From NCBI GenBank assembly GCA_937975525.1, contig CALJUJ010000094.1, positions 1-6,148 on the forward strand: DNA of 6,148 nt, written 5' to 3'. The stretch comes from an uncultured bacterium. GTDB lineage: Bacteria; Desulfobacterota; Binatia; HRBIN30. A program made the position numbers and the translations under genes. Below are positions 1 through 6,148 of this stretch, in pieces; the first letter of the stretch is position 1, and every line of letters starts with the position of its first letter. A model generated the notes under the pieces. That model did not search any database and was not told the origin of the DNA. It worked only from the letters and a program-made list of their open reading frames with translations.

Positions 1-16
1 ATGCTACGGATCGGCC

Positions 17-2731
17 ATGCGCCGCTCCGCTTCGAGCGTCCTGCTCGCTCTCGTTGCCATCGTTCTCGCCGCCGTCCCGGCGACCGCTTTCAACCAAATC
101 GACGGCATCGAACACATCTTCGGCTCGACCAACGTCAACGCCATCACCGGCCATGGCCGCCTGAGCGCGGGGATCTCCGCCGACGGCGACGTCACCGTCC
201 TGTCGTGGCCGAGCCCGAGCTTCGCCGACCACCTCGGCTACCTCGCCAGCAACGACATCGACGCCCGGCTGCAGCCGCGACTCGGCGCGCCCGCCGCCGC
301 CGGTGTCGTCCTCGGTCTGGTCCTCGACCTCGACGGCGGCGCCCGCGAGGTCACCTGGCTGCGCGATCACGCCAACTGGCAGATCGCCCAGTCGTACGGT
401 GCCACCGATGGCGCCGCCGTGGTCACCGTCCATACGCACGCGTCGCTCGGCCTGACCGTCACCGTGCGCGACACGGTCGCACCGCCTCCCGACTGGCCCG
501 ACGTCATGGTCCGCGCCGTCACCGTCGAGCGCGCCGACGCCAGCCCGGTCGCAGCCGCGGCATTGCTCACCTACGCCAACCTTTCCCCAGTTCCGCCCAC
601 CTCGCGCATTCCCGAGCTGCCGCTGACGGATTGGGCATTCGACGGCAGCAACGACTACGCCGCCCTCTGGCATGCCGACTCCGCCACGGTGTTCCACTTC
701 CACCCCGGCGACGGCATCGTCTTCGACGAGGTCACCGACATCCTGCTGAAGCCGCGCACCACCTACGGCCGCGTCGGCGCCGCGCTCGCCGCCGGCCAGG
801 TCGACGTCGCCGGCGCCACGGATGTGCTGGCGGGGCTGGTCGGCGACTTCGTTCCGGGAGCGGTCATCGGCCTGTCCACGGTGCCGCCGCCGGAGCAATT
901 CCAGATCGGCTACGACGGGCCCCAGCTCTGCGAGCTGCGCGACGAGATCGCCGACAACGTGCTGGCACTCGCCGAAGAGCTCGACGGCGAGGTTGCGCTG
1001 CCGATCGATCCCGCCCTGCTGGACCTGCTGCGCTGTGGCGCGGCGCCGCCGGTGCACGTCGCCCGCCGCTGGCAGCACGTCGCCGAAGACCCCTGGGCCG
1101 ATGCCGCCGACGGCGAGCTGTCCGGCAGTCCGGCCGCTGCCGGCGAGGTCGCAGAGGCCCTGCGCACGCCGCTCGAGTTCGTTGACGATCGCGCCCGCGC
1201 CGCCGTTCTGCTCGGGGTAGGGGCGACGATCCCGGCGGCGCGCGACGCCCTGGATGCTGCCGCGGATCCCGACGTCGTCCTCGCCGCCGCCGAGGCGGCG
1301 CTCGACACCTGGCTGGCGGAACGCGCCCTGCCGACCAGCCTCTCGCCGGAGATCCAGCGGGTCGCGCGGCGTGCGCTGATCAACCTCCGCGTCGGCACCG
1401 ATGCGGCGACGGGCGCCATCGTCGCGTCGATCTCGCGACAGCCGCCCTACGGTCTCGACTGGCCGCGCGACGGCGCGTTCTTCAACGTCGCCCTCGACGT
1501 CTCGGGGCAGCACGAGCTGGTCTCGCAACGTGCACGGCTGTACGCCGACTGGCAGCGCGATCAACCGGTCGCGGCGACACCGCTCGTCGACCAACCGCCG
1601 CCGGTCGATCCGCGCACCGGTCGTGCGAACCTCTATCCCGCCGGCGCCTGGGAGATGAACTACTATCCCGACGGAACGGTCGGCGGGCTGTTCCGCTTTG
1701 AGATCGACAACACCGGCTTTGCGTTGTGGACGATGGTGTCCCATGTCGGTTGGATCGCCGAGGACGAACGCCGGGCTTACCTCGAGGACCTGTGGCCGGA
1801 GATCACGGCGGCGGCGGAGCTGCTCGCCGGCTGGCGCGACGCGGAGAATCTCCTGCAGGCTCCGGCGAGCGAGGACGACAATGCGCCGTATACCCAGACC
1901 CTCCACGGTGCGGTGACGACGCAGGGCGCGCTCGCGGTTGCGGCGCGGGCTGCAGCACTGCTCGGCGAAGGGCCCTGGGCGCGCCGCTGGCAGGCACGTG
2001 CCTGTGAACTCCAGGAAGCGATCGGCACGCTGCTCTACGACGAAAGCGCGATGCGCTTCGTCTCTCGGCCCGGCGACTCGGCGCCGCCGAACCGCTCGCC
2101 GACGGGCCAGACCGCATGGATGATGTGGCCGTTCCGCGTCTTTCCCTGGGACGATCCTCGCATCGCACCGCAGATCGACAACGACCTCGCGTTCGTCGGT
2201 ACGCCGATTCGCCTGGAGAACGACGGCGGCTCCTACTTCATGAAGGCAACGTCGAGCATCGCCGTCGTCGCTGGCGACGACGCTGAGACGCGCTCCCTTC
2301 TGCTCGACTACACCCAACGTCTCGCCGTCGAACACGCAACCCCAGACACGGGGATCTTCGGCGAGGCGATGGTGGTTCGCCAGGGCGACGACGTTCCGTT
2401 CGCGCAGCAGACGGTCGCCAACCCGCATCTGTGGGAGGGGATTCTCTTCTATCTGACGGCGATGGGTCTCGACGCGCCGGAGCGGTTCGATCTTCACGAA
2501 GACATGCTGCCGGCGTCGCCCGATTGCGCGGCGGCGTGGATCTGTACGGGCGACTGCGACGGCGACGGCGACGTGGACGTCGCCGAGCTGGTGCTCGGCG
2601 TCCGCCGCGCGCTCGGCGAATCGGAGCTCGCCGATTGCGTCGGCTTCGATCGCAACTTCGACACCCGGGTCGCGGTCGACGAGATCATCGCCGGCGTCGA
2701 CAACGCCTTGACGTCCTGCGGAGGGAGGTGA
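17..2731 (+). CDS. Secreted glucoamylase-like glycoside hydrolase (GH15) with C-terminal dockerin/EF-hand-like tail
   Basis: 904 residues. Residues 1-24 form a signal peptide (MRR, a hydrophobic run, then ATA before F25), so the protein is probably exported. Residues ~25-300 look like the beta-rich N-terminal domain of bacterial GH15 enzymes. Residues ~450-830 carry GH15 landmarks: GAIVAS, YGLDWPRDGAFF (W482, R484, D485), WEMNYYPDG (W545-G553), IDNTGFALW (D564-W571), SEDD with E619 as likely general acid, FGEAM with E783 as likely general base, and NPHLWEGILF (W806). Family members release glucose from the non-reducing ends of starch-like glucans by inversion; the exact substrate here is unknown. 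Residues 837-904 are a paired calcium-loop tail. The start gives a clean signal peptide, but the frame is open to the left edge, so a longer start cannot be excluded. Whether the product is active is unproven. Confidence 0.85.
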   Translation: MRRSASSVLLALVAIVLAAVPATAFNQIDGIEHIFGSTNVNAITGHGRLSAGISADGDVTVLSWPSPSFADHLGYLASNDIDARLQPRLGAPAAAGVVLGLVLDLDGGAREVTWLRDHANWQIAQSYGATDGAAVVTVHTHASLGLTVTVRDTVAPPPDWPDVMVRAVTVERADASPVAAAALLTYANLSPVPPTSRIPELPLTDWAFDGSNDYAALWHADSATVFHFHPGDGIVFDEVTDILLKPRTTYGRVGAALAAGQVDVAGATDVLAGLVGDFVPGAVIGLSTVPPPEQFQIGYDGPQLCELRDEIADNVLALAEELDGEVALPIDPALLDLLRCGAAPPVHVARRWQHVAEDPWADAADGELSGSPAAAGEVAEALRTPLEFVDDRARAAVLLGVGATIPAARDALDAAADPDVVLAAAEAALDTWLAERALPTSLSPEIQRVARRALINLRVGTDAATGAIVASISRQPPYGLDWPRDGAFFNVALDVSGQHELVSQRARLYADWQRDQPVAATPLVDQPPPVDPRTGRANLYPAGAWEMNYYPDGTVGGLFRFEIDNTGFALWTMVSHVGWIAEDERRAYLEDLWPEITAAAELLAGWRDAENLLQAPASEDDNAPYTQTLHGAVTTQGALAVAARAAALLGEGPWARRWQARACELQEAIGTLLYDESAMRFVSRPGDSAPPNRSPTGQTAWMMWPFRVFPWDDPRIAPQIDNDLAFVGTPIRLENDGGSYFMKATSSIAVVAGDDAETRSLLLDYTQRLAVEHATPDTGIFGEAMVVRQGDDVPFAQQTVANPHLWEGILFYLTAMGLDAPERFDLHEDMLPASPDCAAAWICTGDCDGDGDVDVAELVLGVRRALGESELADCVGFDRNFDTRVAVDEIIAGVDNALTSCGGR
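2552..2698 (+). other. Dockerin/EF-hand-like paired calcium-binding loops at the C-terminus of the GH15 protein
   Basis: This sub-feature covers residues ~846-894 of the first gene. Loop 1 runs from D846 to E857 (DCDGDGDVDVAE), with acidic residues at loop positions 1, 3, 5, 7, 9 and 12. Loop 2 runs from D878 to E889 (DRNFDTRVAVDE), with D, N, D and E at positions 1, 3, 5 and 12. Each loop is followed by a short amphipathic helix (LVLGVRRAL and IIAGVDNAL), the dockerin type I layout. Cysteines at 837, 843, 847, 874 and 901 flank the loops and could form disulfides in an exported protein. Classic dockerins bind cohesins; no cohesin lies in this window. The tail may instead serve in calcium-dependent folding, surface attachment or sorting (inference). 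Confidence 0.75.
2720..2728 (+). promoter_or_regulatory. Strong Shine-Dalgarno for the FadR-like regulator, inside the end of the GH15 gene
   Basis: The purine run GGAGGGAGG ends five bases before the ATG at 2734. It occupies the last codons of the upstream gene (G-G-R before TGA). An in-frame GTG at 2728-2730 would give a 4-base GTGA overlap but sits directly on this run, so the ATG is the better start. Confidence 0.8.
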
Positions 2732-2733
2732 CG

Positions 2734-3462
2734 ATGTTGCAGCAGGTTCAGAGACGGTCTCTGGGCGATTCGGTGTTCGTGCAGCTGCGCAACGAGATTC
2801 TGCGTGGCGAGCTCGAACCCGGTGCCAGCCTCCCCGCGGAGCGCGTGTTGTGCGAGACCTTCGGCGTCAACCGCGGCGCCGTGCGCGAGGCGCTCAAGCG
2901 GCTGCAGCAGATCAGGCTCGTGGCGATGCAGCAGGGTGGGGCGACGCGGGTTCTCGACTATCGCAACGGCGCGGGACTCGAGATCCTGCCGGCGCTGGTC
3001 GTCTCCGAGGAGGGGCATATCGACGCCGACGTGCTGCGGAGCATCATGGAGATGCGCACTGCGCTCGGCATCGACGCGGCGCGGCTGGCGGCGCAGCGCG
3101 GTGGGGCCGATCTCGCGGATGCGCTCGACGACATCGTCGCCCGCATGCGTACCGCAAAGGATGATCTCGTCGAGCTCCAGGCGTTGGCGATGGAATTCTG
3201 GGAAACGCTCGTCGACGGCTCCGGCAACATCGCCTACCGGCTGGCGTTCAACTCCATGCGCGAGACCTACGACCGGTTTCGCGAGCCAATGCGTCCGCTG
3301 TTGGCGGAGGAGTTCACTTATCTACACGGCTACCTCGCGCTGGCGCGAGCCGTGCGGCGGGGCGACGAGGAGCCGGCGACAACAGCGTTGCGGGACATCA
3401 CCGAGCGCGGGGCGCGGGTGATGGCGATGGCCCTTGAGCAGATCGAGAGTGTGGGGCAATGA
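2734..3462 (+). CDS. FadR-like GntR-superfamily transcriptional regulator
   Basis: 242 residues. The N-terminal winged helix-turn-helix spans ~7-76, with the GntR signature LRNEILRGELEPGASLPAER (18-37), the recognition helix region VNRGAVREALKRL (45-57) and the wing QQGGATRVLDY (66-76). Residues ~95-235 are helical. They resemble the acyl-CoA-binding half of enterobacterial FadR more than the metal-binding FCD domain: GSGNIAYRLAFNSM parallels the ASGN-x-IYGLILNGM stretch of E. coli FadR, and the wing is followed by a similar SGLNILETL-like segment (AGLEILPAL, 79-87). Two of the usual FCD metal histidines are absent (W where FH is expected, and ITERG instead of a terminal His). A fatty-acyl-CoA ligand is therefore plausible but inferred. 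The gene starts two bases after the GH15 stop and overlaps the next start by ATGA, so it probably belongs to one transcript and may control it. I saw no FadR-type operator by eye. Confidence 0.87.
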   Translation: MLQQVQRRSLGDSVFVQLRNEILRGELEPGASLPAERVLCETFGVNRGAVREALKRLQQIRLVAMQQGGATRVLDYRNGAGLEILPALVVSEEGHIDADVLRSIMEMRTALGIDAARLAAQRGGADLADALDDIVARMRTAKDDLVELQALAMEFWETLVDGSGNIAYRLAFNSMRETYDRFREPMRPLLAEEFTYLHGYLALARAVRRGDEEPATTALRDITERGARVMAMALEQIESVGQ

Positions 3463-4121
3463 CGACCCGGAACCAATGGGTGATGGCTGCCGCCGACAGC
3501 CCGGCGAGCCTCGGAGGTGCACTGCGGCACTTCGTCGCTGCGCCGACGGTGATCGTCTTGATCGTGCTGACGGCCGGCGCGGTCGGCTACCGACTGACGC
3601 TGGGGCCGGGCGGCTGGACCGAGCTGCCGCTGGCGCTCTTCGTAGCGGCGTTGTGGCCCTTGCAGGAGTGGTACTTGCACAAGGCAGTGCTGCACCAACC
3701 GCCTCTGCGGATCGGCGAACGACGTTGGGAGCCGCCGCACGTCCGCCGGCATCGACTACACCATTTGGAGCCATGGCGGCTCGACCTCACGGTGTTGCCG
3801 CTCTACGTCCACGCGCTCGCGCCAGTGGTGGTGTTCGTGGCGGCCGCCTTGCTGCCGGCGACGCATGCGGCGACGTTGGTCGCGGTCTACTTCAGCATGG
3901 CGTTGCAATACGAGTGGATTCACTTCCTGGTGCACACCCGCTACCGCCCACGCGGACGACTGTACCGTTCGCTGTGGCGCAACCATCGCCTGCACCACTT
4001 CAAGAACGAGGGGTATTGGTTCGGGTTCACGGTGGCGACGGTCGACCGCTGGCTGGGTACGGATCCCGATCCCCGCGAGGTGGCGACCTCGCCGACGGCG
4101 CGCAACCTCGGCGGAGGTTGA
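3459..4121 (+). CDS. Fatty acid hydroxylase / sterol desaturase superfamily membrane di-iron protein
   Basis: 220 residues. The histidine clusters expected of this superfamily are all present: HKAVLH (74-79), HVRRHRLHH (94-102), HFLVH (155-159) and HRLHHFKNEGYWFG (176-189). They would ligate two irons on the cytoplasmic side. Hydrophobic, probably membrane-spanning segments lie at about 29-48, 55-72, 110-133 and 135-155. Such enzymes use oxygen to hydroxylate or desaturate lipids: fatty acyl chains, sterols or carotenoids. The substrate cannot be read from the sequence. The ATG overlaps the regulator stop (ATGA) and has only a weak upstream purine run (GGGG at 3453), so translational coupling is likely. 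A second in-frame ATG at 3483 (M9) is an alternative start. The FadR-like neighbour favours an acyl-lipid substrate (inference). Confidence 0.85.
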   Translation: MTTRNQWVMAAADSPASLGGALRHFVAAPTVIVLIVLTAGAVGYRLTLGPGGWTELPLALFVAALWPLQEWYLHKAVLHQPPLRIGERRWEPPHVRRHRLHHLEPWRLDLTVLPLYVHALAPVVVFVAAALLPATHAATLVAVYFSMALQYEWIHFLVHTRYRPRGRLYRSLWRNHRLHHFKNEGYWFGFTVATVDRWLGTDPDPREVATSPTARNLGGG

Positions 4122-4210
4122 GCCCACGACCGTCCTTGTGCGCTCCGCTGGGGTGCGTCAAGAATGGAAGGCGCGCAGGTTCGCGCGCATCGCTACCAGG
4201 AGGAGCCGGG
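4122..4210 (+). promoter_or_regulatory. 89-base spacer with possible weak promoter and a 6-6-6 inverted repeat
   Basis: This is the largest gap between genes in the window. It contains a perfect GCGCGC inverted repeat (4171-4176 and 4183-4188) around a 6-base spacer, AGGTTC, ending ten bases before the Shine-Dalgarno. A poor sigma70-like pair, TTGTGC (4136-4141) and AAGAAT (4160-4165) separated by 18 bases, could drive the dehydrogenase separately. There is no T-run, so it does not look like an intrinsic terminator. In a GC-rich genome a short GC-only repeat can arise by chance, so this is tentative. Confidence 0.25.
4198..4205 (+). promoter_or_regulatory. Strong Shine-Dalgarno for the aldehyde dehydrogenase
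   Basis: AGGAGGAG lies five bases before the ATG at 4211. It fixes that start, although the reading frame is open far upstream, through the preceding gene, in an unrelated frame. Confidence 0.85.
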
Positions 4211-5647
4211 ATGGCACAGACAGCACAGCTGCGGCGCATCGACAGCATCGAGAACGAAGCCCAGAGAGTCTTCCGGAAGCAACGCGAGGCGTACCGCCGG
4301 GAGCCGTATCCGAGCCTCGAAGAACGAGTCGATCGCCTCGACAAGCTCGAGCGCATTCTCGTCGACAACGTCGACGCGATCGCCGCGGCGATCCGCGAGG
4401 ACTTCGGCCACCGCTGCGAGATGGAGAGCAAGCTGCTCGAGGTCTACGGCTGCGTCGACGGGATCCGCTACACCCGCCGCAAGCTGCGTAAGTGGATGAA
4501 GCCGCAGCGCCGCCACGTCGCCTGGACCTTCTTCACCGGCCGCAACCGCGTCATCCCCCAGCCCAAGGGCGTCGTCGGCATCGTCGCCCCCTGGAACTAC
4601 CCGCTGTTCCTGACCGTGAGCCCGCTGACCAGCGTGGTCGCTGCCGGCAACCGCGCGATGATCAAGATGGCGAGCAGCACCCAGACGCTGGCCCGATTGC
4701 TCGCGGAAAAGGTCGCCGAGCAGTTCGATGAGGACACCCTGGCCATTCTCCCGGGCATCGGCGCGAGCGACTTCTCGACCCTTCCGTACGATCACCTCAT
4801 CTTCACCGGCTCCGCCGACGCCGGCCGCAATGTCATGCGCTCGGCCGCCGAGAACCTCACGCCGGTTACCCTCGAGCTCGGCGGCAAGTCGCCGACCATC
4901 CTCTGCGACGACTACGACGTCGACGAGGCCGCTTCTCACATCCTCTACGGCAAGCTGATCAACGCCGGGCAGACCTGCCTTGCGCCGGACTACCTGTTCG
5001 TCCCCAAGGCGAAGCGCGACGCCTTCGTCGCGGCGGCCAAACGCATCGTCGCACAGCGCTACCCCGACACGAACGATCCGGCCTACACCTCGGTGATCGA
5101 CGCGAAGTCCTACGACCGGCTGCGCGCCACTCTGGAAGATGCCCGCAACAAAGGCGCGGAAGTCGTTCCGCTGGTGCCCGACGCGGTTGCCAACGATGTG
5201 CTCCGCAAACTGCCGCCGCACCTGGTGCTCGACCCCGGCGACGACACGATCATCATGCAGGAAGAGATCTTCGGACCGCTTCTGCCCGTGCGGAGCTACG
5301 ATTCCCTCGACGAGGTCATCGAGTTCATCAACGACCGCGACCGACCGCTCGGCTTCTATTTCTTCACCCGCGACAAGGCCGTCGAAGAAAAGCTGCTGTA
5401 TCGGACCATCTCGGGAGGCGTGACGATCAACAACTGCGTCCTGCACGTCGCCCAGCACGACATGCCGTTCGGTGGCATCGGTGCCAGCGGTATCGGCCAG
5501 TACCACGGCCACGAGGGATTCCTGGAGTTCAGCAAGCTGCGCCCGGTGTTCACGGCGCCGCGGCTGCCGGGACTCGATAGCCTGTATCCGCCGTACGGCA
5601 AGCGCCACGATCGCGTCTTTCGCTGGCTCCTGGGCCGGAAGCCGTGA
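4211..5647 (+). CDS. NAD(P)-dependent aldehyde dehydrogenase, coniferyl-aldehyde / ALDH3-like group
   Basis: 478 residues, the usual length for coniferyl-aldehyde dehydrogenases and close to ALDH3 enzymes. It oxidises an aldehyde to the carboxylic acid through a thiohemiacetal on the catalytic cysteine. Key residues are all present: N129 in APWNYP (oxyanion), FTGS (198-201, cofactor binding), E222 in LELGGKSP (general base), C256 in NAGQTCLAPDY (nucleophile), EEIFGP (351-356) and PFGGIGASGIGQYHG near the C-terminus. The N-terminal helical region (RREPYPSLEERVDRLDKLE) is typical of the coniferyl-aldehyde branch. There is no signal peptide and no clear C-terminal membrane anchor, so it is probably cytoplasmic. 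Substrate may be an aromatic or a long-chain aldehyde; the neighbouring FadR-like and hydroxylase genes lean toward lipids, but the family branch leans toward aromatics. Confidence 0.92.
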   Translation: MAQTAQLRRIDSIENEAQRVFRKQREAYRREPYPSLEERVDRLDKLERILVDNVDAIAAAIREDFGHRCEMESKLLEVYGCVDGIRYTRRKLRKWMKPQRRHVAWTFFTGRNRVIPQPKGVVGIVAPWNYPLFLTVSPLTSVVAAGNRAMIKMASSTQTLARLLAEKVAEQFDEDTLAILPGIGASDFSTLPYDHLIFTGSADAGRNVMRSAAENLTPVTLELGGKSPTILCDDYDVDEAASHILYGKLINAGQTCLAPDYLFVPKAKRDAFVAAAKRIVAQRYPDTNDPAYTSVIDAKSYDRLRATLEDARNKGAEVVPLVPDAVANDVLRKLPPHLVLDPGDDTIIMQEEIFGPLLPVRSYDSLDEVIEFINDRDRPLGFYFFTRDKAVEEKLLYRTISGGVTINNCVLHVAQHDMPFGGIGASGIGQYHGHEGFLEFSKLRPVFTAPRLPGLDSLYPPYGKRHDRVFRWLLGRKP

Positions 5648-5698
5648 GCCGCGTCGCGGATACGGCTATCGTCAGCCGGGCCTAGATCAACTAAGACC

Positions 5699-6148
5699 AT
5701 GGCCATGGCATTTCGCGAGATTCAGTACACGACCGACGGACCGGTGCTCACCATCACTCTCAACCGGCCGCACAAGCTGAACGCGTTCACCCCGCGCATG
5801 CAGCAGGAGCTGATCGAAGCCTTCGATCGAGCCGACGACGACGATGCGGTTCGCGCCGTCATCGTCACCGGCGCCGGGCGAGCTTTCTGCGCAGGGGCCG
5901 ACCTTTCCGCGGGAAGTGGGACCTTCGACGACTCGCGCGGCGAGGGATCGCACGGGCTCGACGAACACCGCGACGGTGGCGGCCAGGTGACCCTGCGCAT
6001 CTACGATTGCAAGAAGCCGGTCATCGCCGCCATCAACGGCCCGGCCGTCGGTGTCGGCATCACCATGACCCTGCCGATGGACGTCCGCATCGCTTCGTGG
6101 AAGGCCCGCATGGGGTTCGTATTCGCGCGCCGCGGCATCGTGCCCGAG
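5699..6148 (+). CDS. Crotonase-fold enoyl-CoA hydratase/isomerase family protein (3' end outside the window)
   Basis: The first 150 residues are present, reading in frame to the window edge. Residues 4-30 (FREIQYTTDGPVLTITLNRP, then KLNAF) and AFCAGADLS (62-70) give the acyl-CoA-binding start of the fold and the first oxyanion-hole loop. INGPAVGVGITMTLPMD (112-128) is the second. Against rat mitochondrial enoyl-CoA hydratase, Glu144 aligns with T122 and Glu164 with F142, so neither hydratase glutamate is kept. A glutamate instead follows GIVP at position 150. The subfamily containing GFVFARRGIVPE is usually labelled enoyl-CoA hydratase, but its reaction is uncertain. The start is ATG 5699 or ATG 5705; neither has a good Shine-Dalgarno. 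It lies 51 bases after the dehydrogenase and is probably co-transcribed. Confidence 0.88.
   Translation, partial: MAMAFREIQYTTDGPVLTITLNRPHKLNAFTPRMQQELIEAFDRADDDDAVRAVIVTGAGRAFCAGADLSAGSGTFDDSRGEGSHGLDEHRDGGGQVTLRIYDCKKPVIAAINGPAVGVGITMTLPMDVRIASWKARMGFVFARRGIVPE

Noticed and set aside
1..1185. A 394-codon + strand frame starting at the first base
   Set aside because: Its product is almost entirely arginine, alanine and glycine with no domain, and it overlaps the well-supported GH15 gene in another frame.
2552..2590. GAC/GGC tandem triplets as a DNA repeat element
   Set aside because: The periodicity is explained by the acidic calcium loop it encodes (D-x-D-G-D pattern) and is too short to be an independent repeat.
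3434..4210. Upstream extension of the dehydrogenase frame across the hydroxylase gene (possible fusion)
   Set aside because: The extension is arginine- and alanine-rich frame-shadow sequence. The strong Shine-Dalgarno at 4198-4205 and the family's normal N-terminus place the start at 4211.
4193..5608. A 471-codon open frame on the minus strand opposite the aldehyde dehydrogenase
   Set aside because: Its translation is low-complexity (rich in V, R, D, A, G) with no recognisable domain, while the + strand holds an intact dehydrogenase with all catalytic residues. Long antisense frames are expected in GC-rich coding DNA.
5663..5678. Short hairpin CGGCT-ATCGTC-AGCCG between dehydrogenase and crotonase as a terminator
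   Set aside because: The stem is only five pairs and no T-run follows, so it does not meet the pattern of an intrinsic terminator and may be chance.

Overview
The window is a GC-rich bacterial segment with every gene on the + strand: four complete coding sequences and one cut off by the right edge. High GC, dense packing and G/C-biased third codon positions fit a soil or groundwater proteobacterium-like lineage. One clue is more specific. The first protein ends in a paired calcium-loop (dockerin/EF-hand-like) tail of the form GDCDGDGD...E / DRNFD...DE with flanking cysteines. From memory, such tails are common on secreted proteins of uncultured lineages such as Binatota and other former Deltaproteobacteria. 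That assignment is tentative, since no rRNA or marker gene is present.

Layout: (1) 17-2731, a secreted glucoamylase-like GH15 protein with a C-terminal dockerin-like tail. (2) 2734-3462, a GntR-superfamily regulator whose N- and C-terminal halves both resemble the fatty-acyl-CoA-responsive FadR type. It starts two bases after the first stop. (3) 3459-4121, a small membrane di-iron protein of the fatty acid hydroxylase / sterol desaturase superfamily, overlapping the regulator by ATGA. (4) After an 89-base gap with a strong Shine-Dalgarno and a short inverted repeat, 4211-5647, an aldehyde dehydrogenase closest to the coniferyl-aldehyde / fatty-aldehyde (ALDH3-like) group. (5) After a 51-base gap, 5699 to the window end, the first 150 residues of a crotonase-fold (enoyl-CoA hydratase/isomerase family) protein.

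Genes 2 to 5 suggest lipid or acyl-CoA chemistry: a FadR-like sensor, a membrane hydroxylase, an aldehyde oxidiser and an acyl-CoA enzyme. This is inference from family membership and spacing. The secreted alpha-glucan hydrolase is physically coupled to the regulator but has no obvious biochemical link to the others.

I found no RNA gene, CRISPR array, mobile element, attachment site or convincing terminator. No gap between genes exceeds 100 bases. I see no clear evidence of an unprecedented system. The most interesting points are the dockerin-like tail on a GH15 enzyme, the odd operon composition, and a crotonase lacking both canonical hydratase glutamates.
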